Part shown: positions 17,580-26,771 of the stretch, piece by piece
Numbering within the stretch: the first letter of the stretch is position 1
How the letters are laid out: the number at the start of each line of letters is the position of its first letter
Assembly: GCF_028736155.1 (NCBI RefSeq)
Contig: NZ_CP117879.1
Location: 1,550,001 to 1,614,000 of the forward strand
Length of the DNA stretch: 64,000 nt
Direction of reading: 5' to 3'
Source: Flavobacterium sp. KACC 22763
Lineage (GTDB): Bacteria > Bacteroidota > Bacteroidia > Flavobacteriales > Flavobacteriaceae
The notes under the pieces: model-generated
The model's database searches: none
Seen by the model: only the letters and a program-made list of their open reading frames with translations
What the model was told of the DNA's origin: nothing
Program-made: the position numbers and the translations under genes

Positions 17580-17587
17580 CAAATATA
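17580..17587 (-). promoter_or_regulatory. -7 element TATATTTG of the leader transcript
   Basis: Perfect match to TAnnTTTG on the minus strand, between the alcohol dehydrogenase stop (17618) and leader peptide 1. The -33 region lacks a clear TTG. Confidence 0.6.
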
Positions 17588-17617
17588 GAGCTATTTTTTA
17601 ATCTGTTACTATTATTT

Positions 17618-18643
17618 TTAAGGTATTAAAACAGCTCTTCCTTTTATTTTTCCTTGTCGCATCCTATCGTACACTTCATTGGCTTCGTCAAGTTTATGTT
17701 TTTCAATTTCGATATGAATTTTCTTTTGTCTTGCCAAACCAACCACCTCCATCAGTTCCGTTCTAGATCCCCAATACGGATTGGTCATGCTCACCCCAAA
17801 AGGCAATCCATTCATGCTGTATTGATAATGTCCTCCGCCAAGACCAACAATAGTAAGATCTCCATCAAGGCTCACTACTTTTGTTCCTAAATCTATCGTA
17901 GAAGTTGCTCCAACAAAATCAAGCACTACTTTGGCTTTTTTGATTCCAGTAATTTTCTGAATCTGCTCTGCAGCATCGGCATCTTTAGAATTAATTACAT
18001 AAGCCGCGCCCAATTCTTTTGCAAAAGCCAATTTATCTTCTGTCACATCGCAGGCAATAATTTCTGCTCCGCTTATTTCTCTTAATATCTGTAATGCAAC
18101 ATGGCCTAATCCCCCAACACCAATTACTACAACATATTCGTCAGCCATTAATTTAGGAAGCGAACGTTTTATCGCAGAATAAGGCGTAAGCGCAGCATCG
18201 GTCAATGGAGCTGCAATAACAGGATCTAAGTCGTAAATGGGTACTAAAAGTCTAGAAGACGGCACCAGCATATAGTCGGCCATACCTCCGTCTAAACCTA
18301 AACCGCCACCATAAGCTTGTTCAGATTGATGATCACAATAATTTTCTTTTGACTGCTGGCAAGGTTTGCAGTGCCCACAGCCCCATGGACCATATACAAG
18401 AACTGCATCTCCTTTTTTATAACCTTCAACATTTTCTCCTATTTCTTCGATCCATCCAGCATTTTCGTGTCCTAATGTAAAAACGGTTCCAACGACTGTT
18501 CCTTCATCTATAATATGCAGATCTGAGTGACAAACACCAGCTCCGCCAATTTTTAACAAAACTTCATCACCCTTAGGAACAGGTCTTTCAATATCATTAA
18601 CAACGCGGACATCTTTGTGTCCAAAAAAACGTACTGCTTTCAT
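17618..18643 (-). CDS. Zinc-dependent NAD(P) alcohol dehydrogenase (MDR)
   Basis: The protein has 341 aa. Catalytic zinc ligands are Cys38 (GVCHSD) and His59-Glu60 (GHE). Structural zinc is bound by Cys89, Cys92, Cys95 and Cys103 (GCGHCKPCQQSKENYC). The Rossmann motif VGGLGHVALQ (about 176-185) ends in Asp199 (ACDV), favouring NAD(H). It oxidises or reduces small alcohols or aldehydes; the substrate is unknown. It lies upstream of the attenuator on the same strand, but the leader has its own promoter, so the two need not be co-expressed. Confidence 0.9.
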   Translation of the reverse strand: MKAVRFFGHKDVRVVNDIERPVPKGDEVLLKIGGAGVCHSDLHIIDEGTVVGTVFTLGHENAGWIEEIGENVEGYKKGDAVLVYGPWGCGHCKPCQQSKENYCDHQSEQAYGGGLGLDGGMADYMLVPSSRLLVPIYDLDPVIAAPLTDAALTPYSAIKRSLPKLMADEYVVVIGVGGLGHVALQILREISGAEIIACDVTEDKLAFAKELGAAYVINSKDADAAEQIQKITGIKKAKVVLDFVGATSTIDLGTKVVSLDGDLTIVGLGGGHYQYSMNGLPFGVSMTNPYWGSRTELMEVVGLARQKKIHIEIEKHKLDEANEVYDRMRQGKIKGRAVLIP

Positions 18644-18814
18644 AAAATAAACTTTTAGATTACTATTCTACTAATTTACAACTTGTATCTTTTAGAAGTT
18701 TTATCACACAAGTTAAGTTTATCCTAATTTATTGCTAATAAGAGCATTTATAGAAAATGATTATGATTTTGAGATATAGCAAAAAATGAAAATCTAATTT
18801 ATTAATACAAAAAA

Positions 18815-18834
18815 AAGAGAACCTAAGTTCTCTT
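18815..18834 (-). terminator. Terminator after the L,D-transpeptidase gene
   Basis: AAGAGAAC-CTAA-GTTCTCTT, followed on the minus strand by a run of eight T, 28 nt after the stop codon of the transpeptidase gene. The 18644-18814 stretch between it and the alcohol dehydrogenase start shows nothing further. Confidence 0.8.
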
Positions 18835-18861
18835 CTTTTATTTATATTTTGGTCTTACTAT

Positions 18862-19464
18862 TTAATAATAAACAGACAATAAGATTTTAGAGTTTGTACT
18901 TTCTATATATTTTGAAAGTCTACCCAAAAATTCTTGACTAACCATCGGACAGCCGTGGCTATTGATGATATAGTATTCTTTTTCATCAGATGGAACCTCT
19001 TTGTAAGAATGCAATACGATAGCACGTTTCATAGCATTATTATTCGTTTCGTCCAATCCAGCAAGTCTGAAAGCTTTTCCGAATATACCTTTATATGGTT
19101 TTTCTACAGAATATCTTCCTAGTGCAGTGCAGTTAGATTCTGGAGCATTACTAAATTGTAAAATGTCGCCTTTTATTCCAGTTTCAGATCCTTTTCCATG
19201 TGCAACCAAACCTTGATCAAGAATTTGATTATTTTCTAGATCGTAAACAAAAAAACGATTTCTTCCTGATTTAATTTTCATATCAACAAGAAAAGCAATT
19301 TTGTTGCTATACTTGTGATTTGACGCCGTAAAAGCCTTAATCTCATTCACATGCTCAGTGAGTCTTGCGAATTCGACTTCGTCTAAAATTTCATCCTCGT
19401 CCCTCATACTTAATGAAGCAAATGAACTTAAGGAAAAAAGCAGTGCCAATAAAAATACTCTCAT
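18862..19464 (-). CDS. Murein L,D-transpeptidase catalytic domain protein (YkuD_2 type)
   Basis: The protein has 200 aa from the ATG at 19464; the frame extends three codons to a TTG, which is rejected because the ATG begins a proper signal peptide (MRVFLLALLFSLSSFAS). The active-site motif is INSHGCPMVS with Cys about 172 and an upstream His about 152 (AIVLHSY), the SHGCP variant of the YkuD SxGCxR motif. It would cross-link or modify peptidoglycan in the periplasm. A TAATTTTG promoter-like element lies at 19523-19530. Confidence 0.85.
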   Translation of the reverse strand: MRVFLLALLFSLSSFASLSMRDEDEILDEVEFARLTEHVNEIKAFTASNHKYSNKIAFLVDMKIKSGRNRFFVYDLENNQILDQGLVAHGKGSETGIKGDILQFSNAPESNCTALGRYSVEKPYKGIFGKAFRLAGLDETNNNAMKRAIVLHSYKEVPSDEKEYYIINSHGCPMVSQEFLGRLSKYIESTNSKILLSVYY

Positions 19465-19522
19465 ATCCGGCAAAATGTTAAGTTAATAGTTATGACTTGG
19501 GATCATTGATAATTTTCTGTTG

Positions 19523-19530
19523 CAAAATTA
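19523..19530 (-). promoter_or_regulatory. -7 element TAATTTTG of the transpeptidase gene
   Basis: Matches TAnnTTTG on the minus strand, 59 nt before the ATG. Confidence 0.35.
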
Positions 19531-19710
19531 TACACAAATGTTATACAATTCCCATATCATAAGTTAAAGATATTATAAATATCTGAAAACAACAATATTA
19601 TCTGTTAATAATCGATTAAAATACCTGATTTAATGTTGAAATGCTACATCCACTGTTAATATTATCCGTTTTTAGCTACGGACTTTTTTTCTTCATCAAT
19701 AAATCAAAAA

Positions 19711-19752
19711 AATAATTTCTGCCAAGTGAAATTTCACTTGACAAAAATTATT
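19711..19752 (-). terminator. Long palindromic terminator of the S37 peptidase gene
   Basis: Two 21-nt arms (19711-19731, 19732-19752) pair at 19 of 21 positions. The core CAAGTGAAATTTCACTTG is a perfect palindrome. On the minus strand a T-rich run follows. It lies 54 nt after the peptidase stop. Confidence 0.75.
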
Positions 19753-19805
19753 AGAAACATAAACGCAATTAGTAATATAATATTTTATCTGTTGCTTTCT
19801 TTTTT

Positions 19806-21086
19806 TTAATTAAGCCATTTTTTTAATGTCTCCATAATTAATTTCTGGTCTTCCGCAGAAAAATGTTTTACTCTGGTTGAATGGCTTCCTTGCGGAAGTA
19901 CCATTTTTAGTGCATCAACACTCGATTTTGGCGTTGGAGAACATGAGAACCAAGTATCATAACCTCCATAGATATATAAAATTTTATCCCCTTTATTCTC
20001 AACATATTTACGCACTTTCTTAATGTATTTTGGATTGTATTTAATCACAACATCTTTTGGAGCAAATCGCGCGTTAGAACTGCTTTTTACAATAGTTAAC
20101 AAATCGGCAACCGGTTCAAGATCAAAACCATAATACCCCAATTCGCTTAAATGCTGGTAATAAGAAGGCAAATACACAAACGACATTTTATCATTGTAAG
20201 TTCCTACTCCAACAATTTTATTCAAATAATCGAAAAGCTCTTTTACAGAGGCGTTTACTGACGGAATTTCATCGCATTTTCCTCCCCATTGCCAAAACGA
20301 AAAAGGAAATTCTAAAACAGCATATTCCAATGCTTCCGCGAAAGGAACTTCTGTAAATTGCATTTTTTTCTCCGCTGCATATTCTTTAAAAACCTCCAAT
20401 ACAGCTTCTCTATTTTGTAAAACAGCTCTTTGGAAAGCTGTTATTTTGGCTCTGCATTCTTCCGTTCCAACAGTTCTTGTGTGAGTTATAGTTCTTGGAT
20501 CTTCGCAAGTATTAATTAGCGGCGCAACATATGGCATTGCCACATCAATATCGTTTGGATAGATTGATTTATAAATTAAGGATGTTTCTCCTCCTTTACT
20601 AATTCCAGTTGAAATCCATTTTCCTGAATATATTTTTTTCAGTTTAGTAACAATGTTATGATAATCTTCAATCGCCTGATCATTGGTTAAATATTCCCAT
20701 TGAATTGGGTTTGGTCTTGATTTTCCGTAAAAACGATATTCAACCGCAACCTGATTGGCTTGTAAAAGACTGCTTACTTCACTCTTAATATTCTCGGTAT
20801 TATAGCCGTGAGTTTCAATTACAGTTGGTCTGTCATAACCTAAATGCGAAAGATAAATATAATGCTGAAAAGTTCCTTTTTCTGGGTGCTTGTGATCTAG
20901 AGGCTCGTCTAAAATTATTTGATACGATTCGGTATAATTTTCTAAGTTATCAATTCGCGTTATGATGGCTTTTGGGAATAATTCAGTCAGTTTTTGCTGT
21001 AGATTTGCTGAAGATTCCTGTGCAGAAACTGCAAAAATGTTGAGGAAAAGAAAGAACAGCGTAATAATAAAGGATTTTCGATTCAT
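19806..21086 (-). CDS. Secreted S37-family tripeptidyl aminopeptidase (PS-10 peptidase)
   Basis: The protein has 426 aa with a signal peptide (1-23, AVSAQ). It is an alpha/beta hydrolase with the nucleophile elbow TGISKGGE (Ser163), an Asp in YGGYDTWF and a His in GSHSTRV near the C-terminus, as in the Streptomyces PS-10 prolyl tripeptidyl peptidase family. Such enzymes remove tripeptides ending in proline from free N-termini. The promoter carries the same 21-bp repeat operator as the hydroxyproline operon and its susC, which ties it to that regulon. The S28 family is a more distant alternative. Confidence 0.8.
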   Translation of the reverse strand: MNRKSFIITLFFLFLNIFAVSAQESSANLQQKLTELFPKAIITRIDNLENYTESYQIILDEPLDHKHPEKGTFQHYIYLSHLGYDRPTVIETHGYNTENIKSEVSSLLQANQVAVEYRFYGKSRPNPIQWEYLTNDQAIEDYHNIVTKLKKIYSGKWISTGISKGGETSLIYKSIYPNDIDVAMPYVAPLINTCEDPRTITHTRTVGTEECRAKITAFQRAVLQNREAVLEVFKEYAAEKKMQFTEVPFAEALEYAVLEFPFSFWQWGGKCDEIPSVNASVKELFDYLNKIVGVGTYNDKMSFVYLPSYYQHLSELGYYGFDLEPVADLLTIVKSSSNARFAPKDVVIKYNPKYIKKVRKYVENKGDKILYIYGGYDTWFSCSPTPKSSVDALKMVLPQGSHSTRVKHFSAEDQKLIMETLKKWLN

Positions 21087-21111
21087 TTTTAATCTTGTTA
21101 TTTTAAAATTT

Positions 21112-21119
21112 TAAAAGTA
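21112..21119 (-). promoter_or_regulatory. -7 element TACTTTTA of the S37 gene
   Basis: Seven of eight match to TAnnTTTG, 26 nt before the start. It lies exactly 35 bp from the operator repeat, as at the other two regulon promoters. Confidence 0.55.
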
Positions 21120-21146
21120 AGCGCAATATCCAGCAAAAACTGATAT

Positions 21147-21176
21147 TATATTACCCTTAAAATGTAATATTTTATC
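21147..21176. promoter_or_regulatory. Candidate operator (TATATTACC repeat) upstream of the S37 gene
   Basis: TATATTACC at 21147-21155 and TATTTTATC at 21168-21176 (7 of 9) are direct repeats 21 bp apart. The region also contains ATATTAC inverted as GTAATAT (21148-21170). It lies between the divergent S37 and M24 genes. Confidence 0.6.
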
Positions 21177-21293
21177 TAGTTTACATTAACATAGGACAAA
21201 ATAAAAATAATCCTTTAATTTTATTGAAAAATTGAACTTTGCGTCAATTTTATAATTTACACTATAATTAAATACTAACCTAAAAAATAAAAA

Positions 21294-22505
21294 ATGGCAA
21301 TTGGAGTTGGCGGATCAACTATAGATATCGAATTAGGAAAAATACAAAACATGACACTTGATGTTGTACCAATAGCGCTTCCAGAATACAAACAGCGTAT
21401 CAAAAAAGCAGTTTCTTTAATGAAAGAACAAAATTGCAAAGCGCTTTATGTAAATGCTGGAACGAATCTGTATTATTTTACAGGAACAAAATGGAATCCG
21501 TCTGAGCGTATGGTTGGCGCCATAATTCTTGAAGATGAAACGGTTGAATATATTGTTCCAAAATTTGAAGAAGGAACTTTTAAGACTTTCATGAAAATTG
21601 AAGGAAATCTAAATTTCTGGGAAGAACACGAGAGCCCTTCTGAATTGTTTGGCAATATTCTGAAAAATAAAAATATCACTGATGGCAATATTGCGCTGGA
21701 TGAATCGGCTGCTTTTTTTCTAATAGATGCAATCTCAAAAGCGAATTCAAACTTTAGTTTTGTAAATGCTCAACCGATAACAGCAGGTTGCAGAATGCAT
21801 AAGTCAGCAAATGAAATTGCTATTATTCAAAAAGCGAAAGATATTACTATGGTGGTTCAAAAAGCAGCTGCCAGTATATTATATCCGGGCATTCCAGTAA
21901 GTACAGTTGTAGATTTCATTCATAGAGCACATATTAAGGCTGGTATTGCATCTGGTTCTTATTTCTGTATTGTTCTTTTCGGAGAAGATTCTCAGTATCC
22001 GCATGGAGTTACTGCTCCTCAAAATTTAGTTGACAATGATGTAGTTTTGATTGATACAGGATGTCGCTTAGAAGGCTATTTGTCTGATATCACTAGAACT
22101 TATGTATACGGAACTCCAAGTGACGAGCACAGAAAAATATGGAATCTTGAAAAAGCAACTCAAAAAGCAGCTTTTGATGCCGCTCAAATTGGAGCAACAT
22201 GTGGTTCTGTAGATGATGCCGCTCGTAAAGTTTTGGCAGAAGCAGGTTTAAGCGGAGATTACGAAATTCCAGGATTGCCACACCGCGTGGGTCATGGAAC
22301 AGGTTTAGATATTCATGAATATCCATATTTAGTACGAGGAAATCAAACTATCCTGAAAGAAGGAATGGTAGTTAGCAACGAGCCTATGATCTGTATGCCA
22401 GGTCAATTTGGTATTCGTCATGAAGATCATTTTTATATGACGGCTGAAGGTCCAAAATGGTTTACCGAGCCAATGCAGAGCATTGATAATCCGTTCGGTT
22501 TATAA
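21294..22505 (+). CDS. M24-family Xaa-Pro aminopeptidase/creatinase-like protein
   Basis: The protein has 403 aa without a signal peptide. An N-terminal creatinase-like domain (about 20-165) precedes the pita-bread domain. All five metal ligands are visible: Asp254 (LIDTG), Asp265 (SDITR), His334 (GHGTG), Glu363 (NEPM) and Glu377 (RHEDH). It would cleave N-terminal Xaa-Pro bonds in the cytoplasm, feeding proline or hydroxyproline to catabolism. It is divergent from the S37 gene and shares the operator-bearing intergenic region. A creatinase-type activity is the alternative, but the context favours a peptidase. Confidence 0.85.
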   Translation: MAIGVGGSTIDIELGKIQNMTLDVVPIALPEYKQRIKKAVSLMKEQNCKALYVNAGTNLYYFTGTKWNPSERMVGAIILEDETVEYIVPKFEEGTFKTFMKIEGNLNFWEEHESPSELFGNILKNKNITDGNIALDESAAFFLIDAISKANSNFSFVNAQPITAGCRMHKSANEIAIIQKAKDITMVVQKAAASILYPGIPVSTVVDFIHRAHIKAGIASGSYFCIVLFGEDSQYPHGVTAPQNLVDNDVVLIDTGCRLEGYLSDITRTYVYGTPSDEHRKIWNLEKATQKAAFDAAQIGATCGSVDDAARKVLAEAGLSGDYEIPGLPHRVGHGTGLDIHEYPYLVRGNQTILKEGMVVSNEPMICMPGQFGIRHEDHFYMTAEGPKWFTEPMQSIDNPFGL

Positions 22506-22536
22506 GGTTAAAATAATTTTGATTCAATATTTTCAG

Positions 22537-22564
22537 AAGAGCTATTCTATTTAAGATGGCTCTT
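22537..22564 (+). terminator. Terminator of the M24 gene
   Basis: AAGAGC / GCTCTT stem with a 16-nt loop, followed by T7, 32 nt after the stop. Confidence 0.6.
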
Positions 22565-22576
22565 TTTTTATTAGAT

Positions 22577-22845
22577 ATATGTCGATCCTCTGGAGCTTTC
22601 TGATCTTTAATGATGTTTTATTCTATAAATATTATGCTTCTCTGAAGCTTTTGAACATCTGGTGATTCTCTTTGTGTTCCAATGGTTGAAACCATTGGCT
22701 ATGTTTAAATTTAAATTTGATTTTTATTAAATATCCACTCCACTAAAGTTTTTTCTAATATTTTAAATGCTTCGGAGAAGCAAAATATTTATAGAAAAAA
22801 TACAATTTCCAAATATAAAAAAGCCCCGGCGGGCGAAATATTAAA
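22577..22845. repeat. Cluster of dispersed repeat fragments between convergent genes
   Basis: This non-coding stretch holds one arm of the 14.7-kb stem-loop (22577-22598), two copies of the GCTTCGGAGAAGC unit in opposite orientation (22623-22648 inverted, 22769-22794 direct), a copy of the GGTTGAAACCATTGG element (about 22683-22700) also found at 36.8 kb, and a GC-rich CCCCGGCGGG segment (about 22824-22833). Confidence 0.65.
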
Positions 22846-22870
22846 TCATTAATAAAGGGTAAAAAAAATA

Positions 22871-22896
22871 GGGCTGTCCATTTTCGTAGACAGCCC
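22871..22896. terminator. Bidirectional terminator between the M24 and M43 genes
   Basis: Eight-bp stem GGGCTGTC / GACAGCCC with A-run on the left and T-run on the right, so it can act in both directions; the M43 gene ends 27 nt away. Confidence 0.85.
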
Positions 22897-22922
22897 TTTT
22901 TCATTTTTAACTAAATCAACTA

Positions 22923-25900
22923 TTATTCAACCAATAATTTTTTCTTTTCTACAAACTTACCATCTGTAGCCACAACAATATAAACTCCTTTATTTAAATA
23001 TTTAAGAGAATAAACGGTTGTATTATGTATTGTATCTACCAAATGACCTGTGCTGTTGTAAATTGACACTTTAACTTTATTGATATCAATATTTTCAAAA
23101 GTAAAGTTTACAACATCTGAAGCTGGGTTTGGATACATTGTGAATGCCTTTGCCGTATTTGTATTTATGCCTGGCAAACCAGCACTTCCAGATTGTAGAT
23201 CAATTGTATGAGAAGCGCTCCATTCGCTAAAAGCCGTTCCATTTATTGCTCTTACTCTAAATTCATATACGGTTTGAGTTCCTTGTTTCGGAATCCATAA
23301 ATAATATGTTGTAGAAGTTCCTGCGGATGTCCATCCAGAAGAAGTATTCAATTGCACTTCATAAGATGCAGCATCTGTAGATGTTGCCCAAGAAGCATAA
23401 AACCCTGATGAATATACACCTGCATTTCCAAGATTAGCTGGAATTGTTAAAGTTGCTGGATTTGGTGGAACAGAAGTTCCTGCTTGAACCGTATAATCTT
23501 CGATTTCACCATCTCCTAGATTTCCACAAGTTGAAGACGGATTAGCATTATATTTCATCACAACTCTCATTTTAGTAGTACCTGTAAATGACGCAGGTGT
23601 AAAACTTGTAGTTACTGCAGCGTTTGATGAAACATTATTAATTACTCTTTCAGATGCTTCAAACTGATTGTTTTTATTGTAGTCAATCCAAACTCCCCAA
23701 TATTCTGTATAGGCAGAACCACTAAAACCAGGAGTTAAAGTAACGCTTGTATTTGCATTCGGATTCAAAGTAATCACTTTTGAAGTATAATCTGCATAAC
23801 CGTTTGTTTCTTTTCCTGATGCATTTACAAAACTTCCTACTGCTACAGAACTTATATATTCATAACCGTTTGTTCCTTGCGCACTGCATAATGGAGCTGC
23901 AGGAATTGTCACAGTAGCCACATTTGAATAAGCAGAATAATCAGCACCTGATTTTGCTCTAGCTCTATATTTATAAGTGCTGTCGGCAGTTAAACCTGTA
24001 TTGGTATAAGTAGCTACATTGTTAGCTAGTGTCGCAATTTCAGCATAAACATCATCTGAACCTGCTCTTTCGATAATTACATTTGTAGCATTTGTAGCAT
24101 TATTAGTCCAGTTAAGCACAGCTTGTAAATTAGTCACAGTTGCTGTTAAATTTGTTGGAGCCAATACTGTATTTGTTGTTTGCACTCCTGCTAAAATTGG
24201 CTCATTTGGTTTGGTGTTATAAGCATAATCCAACACAGTATACCCTACTCCGCCAGCTTCTACTTTTACATGCATCCATCCGTAGCAAACACGTCCCCTG
24301 CTTGTATATTCAAAACCAACATATCCTGTTTTATTATCCCAATTTGTATAAGTAGCTGTTCTCAAATCTAATTGATTCGGATATGCTCCAGGTGCAGCAA
24401 AATTACTAGAAGCTCCAATAGAAGTACCTTGTGATAAGAAAGATATATTTCTTGTTCCCGCTTCGGAAACCAGTCTTTTTCCGTAAGTTTCTATTTTTAA
24501 AGCTGCGGCCGCATATTGCCATGCTCCATACTCCGTATTGTCTCCAATACCCATATCAAAATACTGCCAAGTTGATGCTGCATTGGCCGTATAATCTGGA
24601 TTGTTTACATAAAACACTCCGTAAGGCGCATCGAATTTTAAATTGATTGTTTTAGTAGCGGTATCCAAAGTCGCTATTCCGCCTGTAATGGCTGCATCTT
24701 TAAACGTAACTGTAATAACAGCATCGTTTGTTGTATTGTGTGCCGTTGCTTTTCCTGTAAAAGAAAGTACCGTTTTAGAATTGCTTTCAAGAGTTAAAAC
24801 AGCGGTTAAACCAGCTGGTACGCCTGTAATTGTATAATCGGTTCCTGCTGTAAAAGTCCCACTGCTTTTTGTAAATGTGCCATTATTAGTGCTCAAAGCA
24901 ATTGTCGCTGTTGAAGTTATGCTTCCGTCATTTACTTCAGCTTCATACAATGTTTCTGGTGATAAAGTTGTTGCCGTTTTATCGGTCATTCCTGTGTAAA
25001 TTGGAGTGTTCGGTTTTGTATTATAAGCATATTCCAAAATTGTATAACCGTCACCATCAGCGTTTACTTTTACTTTAAACCATCCATAACAGGTAAGACC
25101 ATCCATTAAATAATCAAATCCTACATAACCAGTTTTTCCATCCCAAGCTGTATAACTCGCTGTTCTTAAATCCAACTGATTTGGATAAGCACCTGGAGCA
25201 GTCATATTGCTTGTTGGACCAACTGCTGTGTTTGCATTCAATAATGAAATATTTCTAGTACCCGTTTCGCAAACTAGTTTCTTTGCATACGTTTCAATTT
25301 TTAAAGCATTCGCCGCATAACGCCAGCCTCCAAATGCACGATCATCTCCTTTTGCGATTTCAAAATATTTCCATGTCAATGCTGACGAAACCGTAACATC
25401 TGGCATGTCAACAAAGAAGATTCCGTATGGATCTGAGAATTTAAAATTAAAGTATAAAGAAGTACAAGATAAATCAGCTGTTCCGCCTGCAAAAGCTGCT
25501 GGTAAAAAACTAATTCCACCAGATGTATTGTTGCTTAATGCATGATTTGTTGCTTTTCCAGTTAATGTAACTGTAATTTGATTGTTGGAGTTTACAGTAA
25601 GTACAGGTGTAATTCCTGCTGGAAAAGTATGTGTAAAATGAGTTCCTGCTGTCATTGTTCCAGAAGAAACCGCAAAAGTTTTAGTTCCGTTTAATTTGAT
25701 TATGGATGAAGTATCAAAAGAACCGTCATTTACAATCGCTTCTTTAAAAGCTACAGCCGATGCAGTAAGCGTACTTCCTGTTGAATTAACACCTGTATCA
25801 ATTAAGTTTTGTGCTTGCCAAAGAGATTTTCTCGCAGGGTGTTCTAAAGCAGCGAGCATTCTGTCAATCTGACCTTGTGTATACATTTTATAGCAACCTT

Positions 25901-26771
25901 GTGCTCCATTATATCCCATGTAGTTTTCGAAATTTACTTTATCGCCACTGCAATTTGTTCCTGGAGTACAGCCTAAAGTATGTTTTCCGTCTTCCGCAGG
26001 AGTATCAGAAACTTCATCAGTTCCTGTACAACCTCCTTCAAAAGTATGAATCAGATTAAGAAAGTGACCAAATTCGTGAGTAAGCGTTGCTGAGAATTCT
26101 TTGCTATATGAGTTATCATACAAATAAGCTCCGTTGAAAACAACACGAGCTGTATTGTTTGCTGTCATATCTGAACTTGGATACCAAGCCACACCTGAAT
26201 TATTTGTAGCGCCGTCATTATACAAATCATTCTGTATATAGACATTCATATATTTGGTGTTGTCCCAAGCATCAGCTGCAATCTGGTCATCGTAGCCTCC
26301 ACCGTTTCCGTAACCGTTTTTAGTTGGATGGAAAACAACACCTGTCGTACAACCACCATTAGGATCTTTTTTCGCAAGCTTAAATTCAATATTCAGCGTT
26401 CCGCGGCGTGCTTGAAAAAAAGATTCAACGGTCTGATAATCTGCGTTACGCCCATTAAAATCATCATTAAGCTGAGCTAAGTGATTGACAATCTTTTCGT
26501 AGGTTACCGTTTTTCCGCCTTGTACATCACCATAAATATGAAATACTACTGGAATTGTGTAAGTAGTAACTGCAGCCGTTTTTGCTGTAGAAGATTTACG
26601 CTGTGCTGCAAAATTTTTACTGAAAACATCAAAGTTCTTTTTCTCTTGAAGTGCATGAGGGTTATTCCGGTACACTTTTTCATTTTCTTCGCTTGTCCGA
26701 CAAGGCAGACCTTGTGCACTAATTTTCACTGAACTGAAAATCAGAAAGCAGATTAGTAATTTTAATTTCAT
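22923..26771 (-). CDS. Secreted multidomain M43 (pappalysin-like) metalloprotease with T9SS sorting domain
   Basis: The protein has 1282 aa. Signal peptide 1-20; M43-type zinc site HEFGHFLNLIH (232-242) with Met-turn NYMGY (283-287); the usual Gly of HExxHxxGxxH is Asn239. A duplicated module of about 260 residues follows (about 335-595 and 604-862; both copies share APGAYPNQLDLRTA and KTGYVGF). Then come a fibronectin III domain (about 870-950), a GEVED domain (about 957-1090, WIDYNKNNQFE and GEIEDYTV), a second FN3 (about 1100-1190) and a type A T9SS sorting domain (from MYPNPASD, about 1210-1282). It is probably surface-exposed or released and begins protein breakdown for the SusCD and peptidase system upstream. 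Confidence 0.88.
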   Translation of the reverse strand: MKLKLLICFLIFSSVKISAQGLPCRTSEENEKVYRNNPHALQEKKNFDVFSKNFAAQRKSSTAKTAAVTTYTIPVVFHIYGDVQGGKTVTYEKIVNHLAQLNDDFNGRNADYQTVESFFQARRGTLNIEFKLAKKDPNGGCTTGVVFHPTKNGYGNGGGYDDQIAADAWDNTKYMNVYIQNDLYNDGATNNSGVAWYPSSDMTANNTARVVFNGAYLYDNSYSKEFSATLTHEFGHFLNLIHTFEGGCTGTDEVSDTPAEDGKHTLGCTPGTNCSGDKVNFENYMGYNGAQGCYKMYTQGQIDRMLAALEHPARKSLWQAQNLIDTGVNSTGSTLTASAVAFKEAIVNDGSFDTSSIIKLNGTKTFAVSSGTMTAGTHFTHTFPAGITPVLTVNSNNQITVTLTGKATNHALSNNTSGGISFLPAAFAGGTADLSCTSLYFNFKFSDPYGIFFVDMPDVTVSSALTWKYFEIAKGDDRAFGGWRYAANALKIETYAKKLVCETGTRNISLLNANTAVGPTSNMTAPGAYPNQLDLRTASYTAWDGKTGYVGFDYLMDGLTCYGWFKVKVNADGDGYTILEYAYNTKPNTPIYTGMTDKTATTLSPETLYEAEVNDGSITSTATIALSTNNGTFTKSSGTFTAGTDYTITGVPAGLTAVLTLESNSKTVLSFTGKATAHNTTNDAVITVTFKDAAITGGIATLDTATKTINLKFDAPYGVFYVNNPDYTANAASTWQYFDMGIGDNTEYGAWQYAAAALKIETYGKRLVSEAGTRNISFLSQGTSIGASSNFAAPGAYPNQLDLRTATYTNWDNKTGYVGFEYTSRGRVCYGWMHVKVEAGGVGYTVLDYAYNTKPNEPILAGVQTTNTVLAPTNLTATVTNLQAVLNWTNNATNATNVIIERAGSDDVYAEIATLANNVATYTNTGLTADSTYKYRARAKSGADYSAYSNVATVTIPAAPLCSAQGTNGYEYISSVAVGSFVNASGKETNGYADYTSKVITLNPNANTSVTLTPGFSGSAYTEYWGVWIDYNKNNQFEASERVINNVSSNAAVTTSFTPASFTGTTKMRVVMKYNANPSSTCGNLGDGEIEDYTVQAGTSVPPNPATLTIPANLGNAGVYSSGFYASWATSTDAASYEVQLNTSSGWTSAGTSTTYYLWIPKQGTQTVYEFRVRAINGTAFSEWSASHTIDLQSGSAGLPGINTNTAKAFTMYPNPASDVVNFTFENIDINKVKVSIYNSTGHLVDTIHNTTVYSLKYLNKGVYIVVATDGKFVEKKKLLVE

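Noticed and set aside
23001..26700. Several plus-strand ORFs of 60-80 codons opposite the M43 gene
   Set aside because: They are shadows of the long minus-strand coding frame with no start signals or recognisable features.
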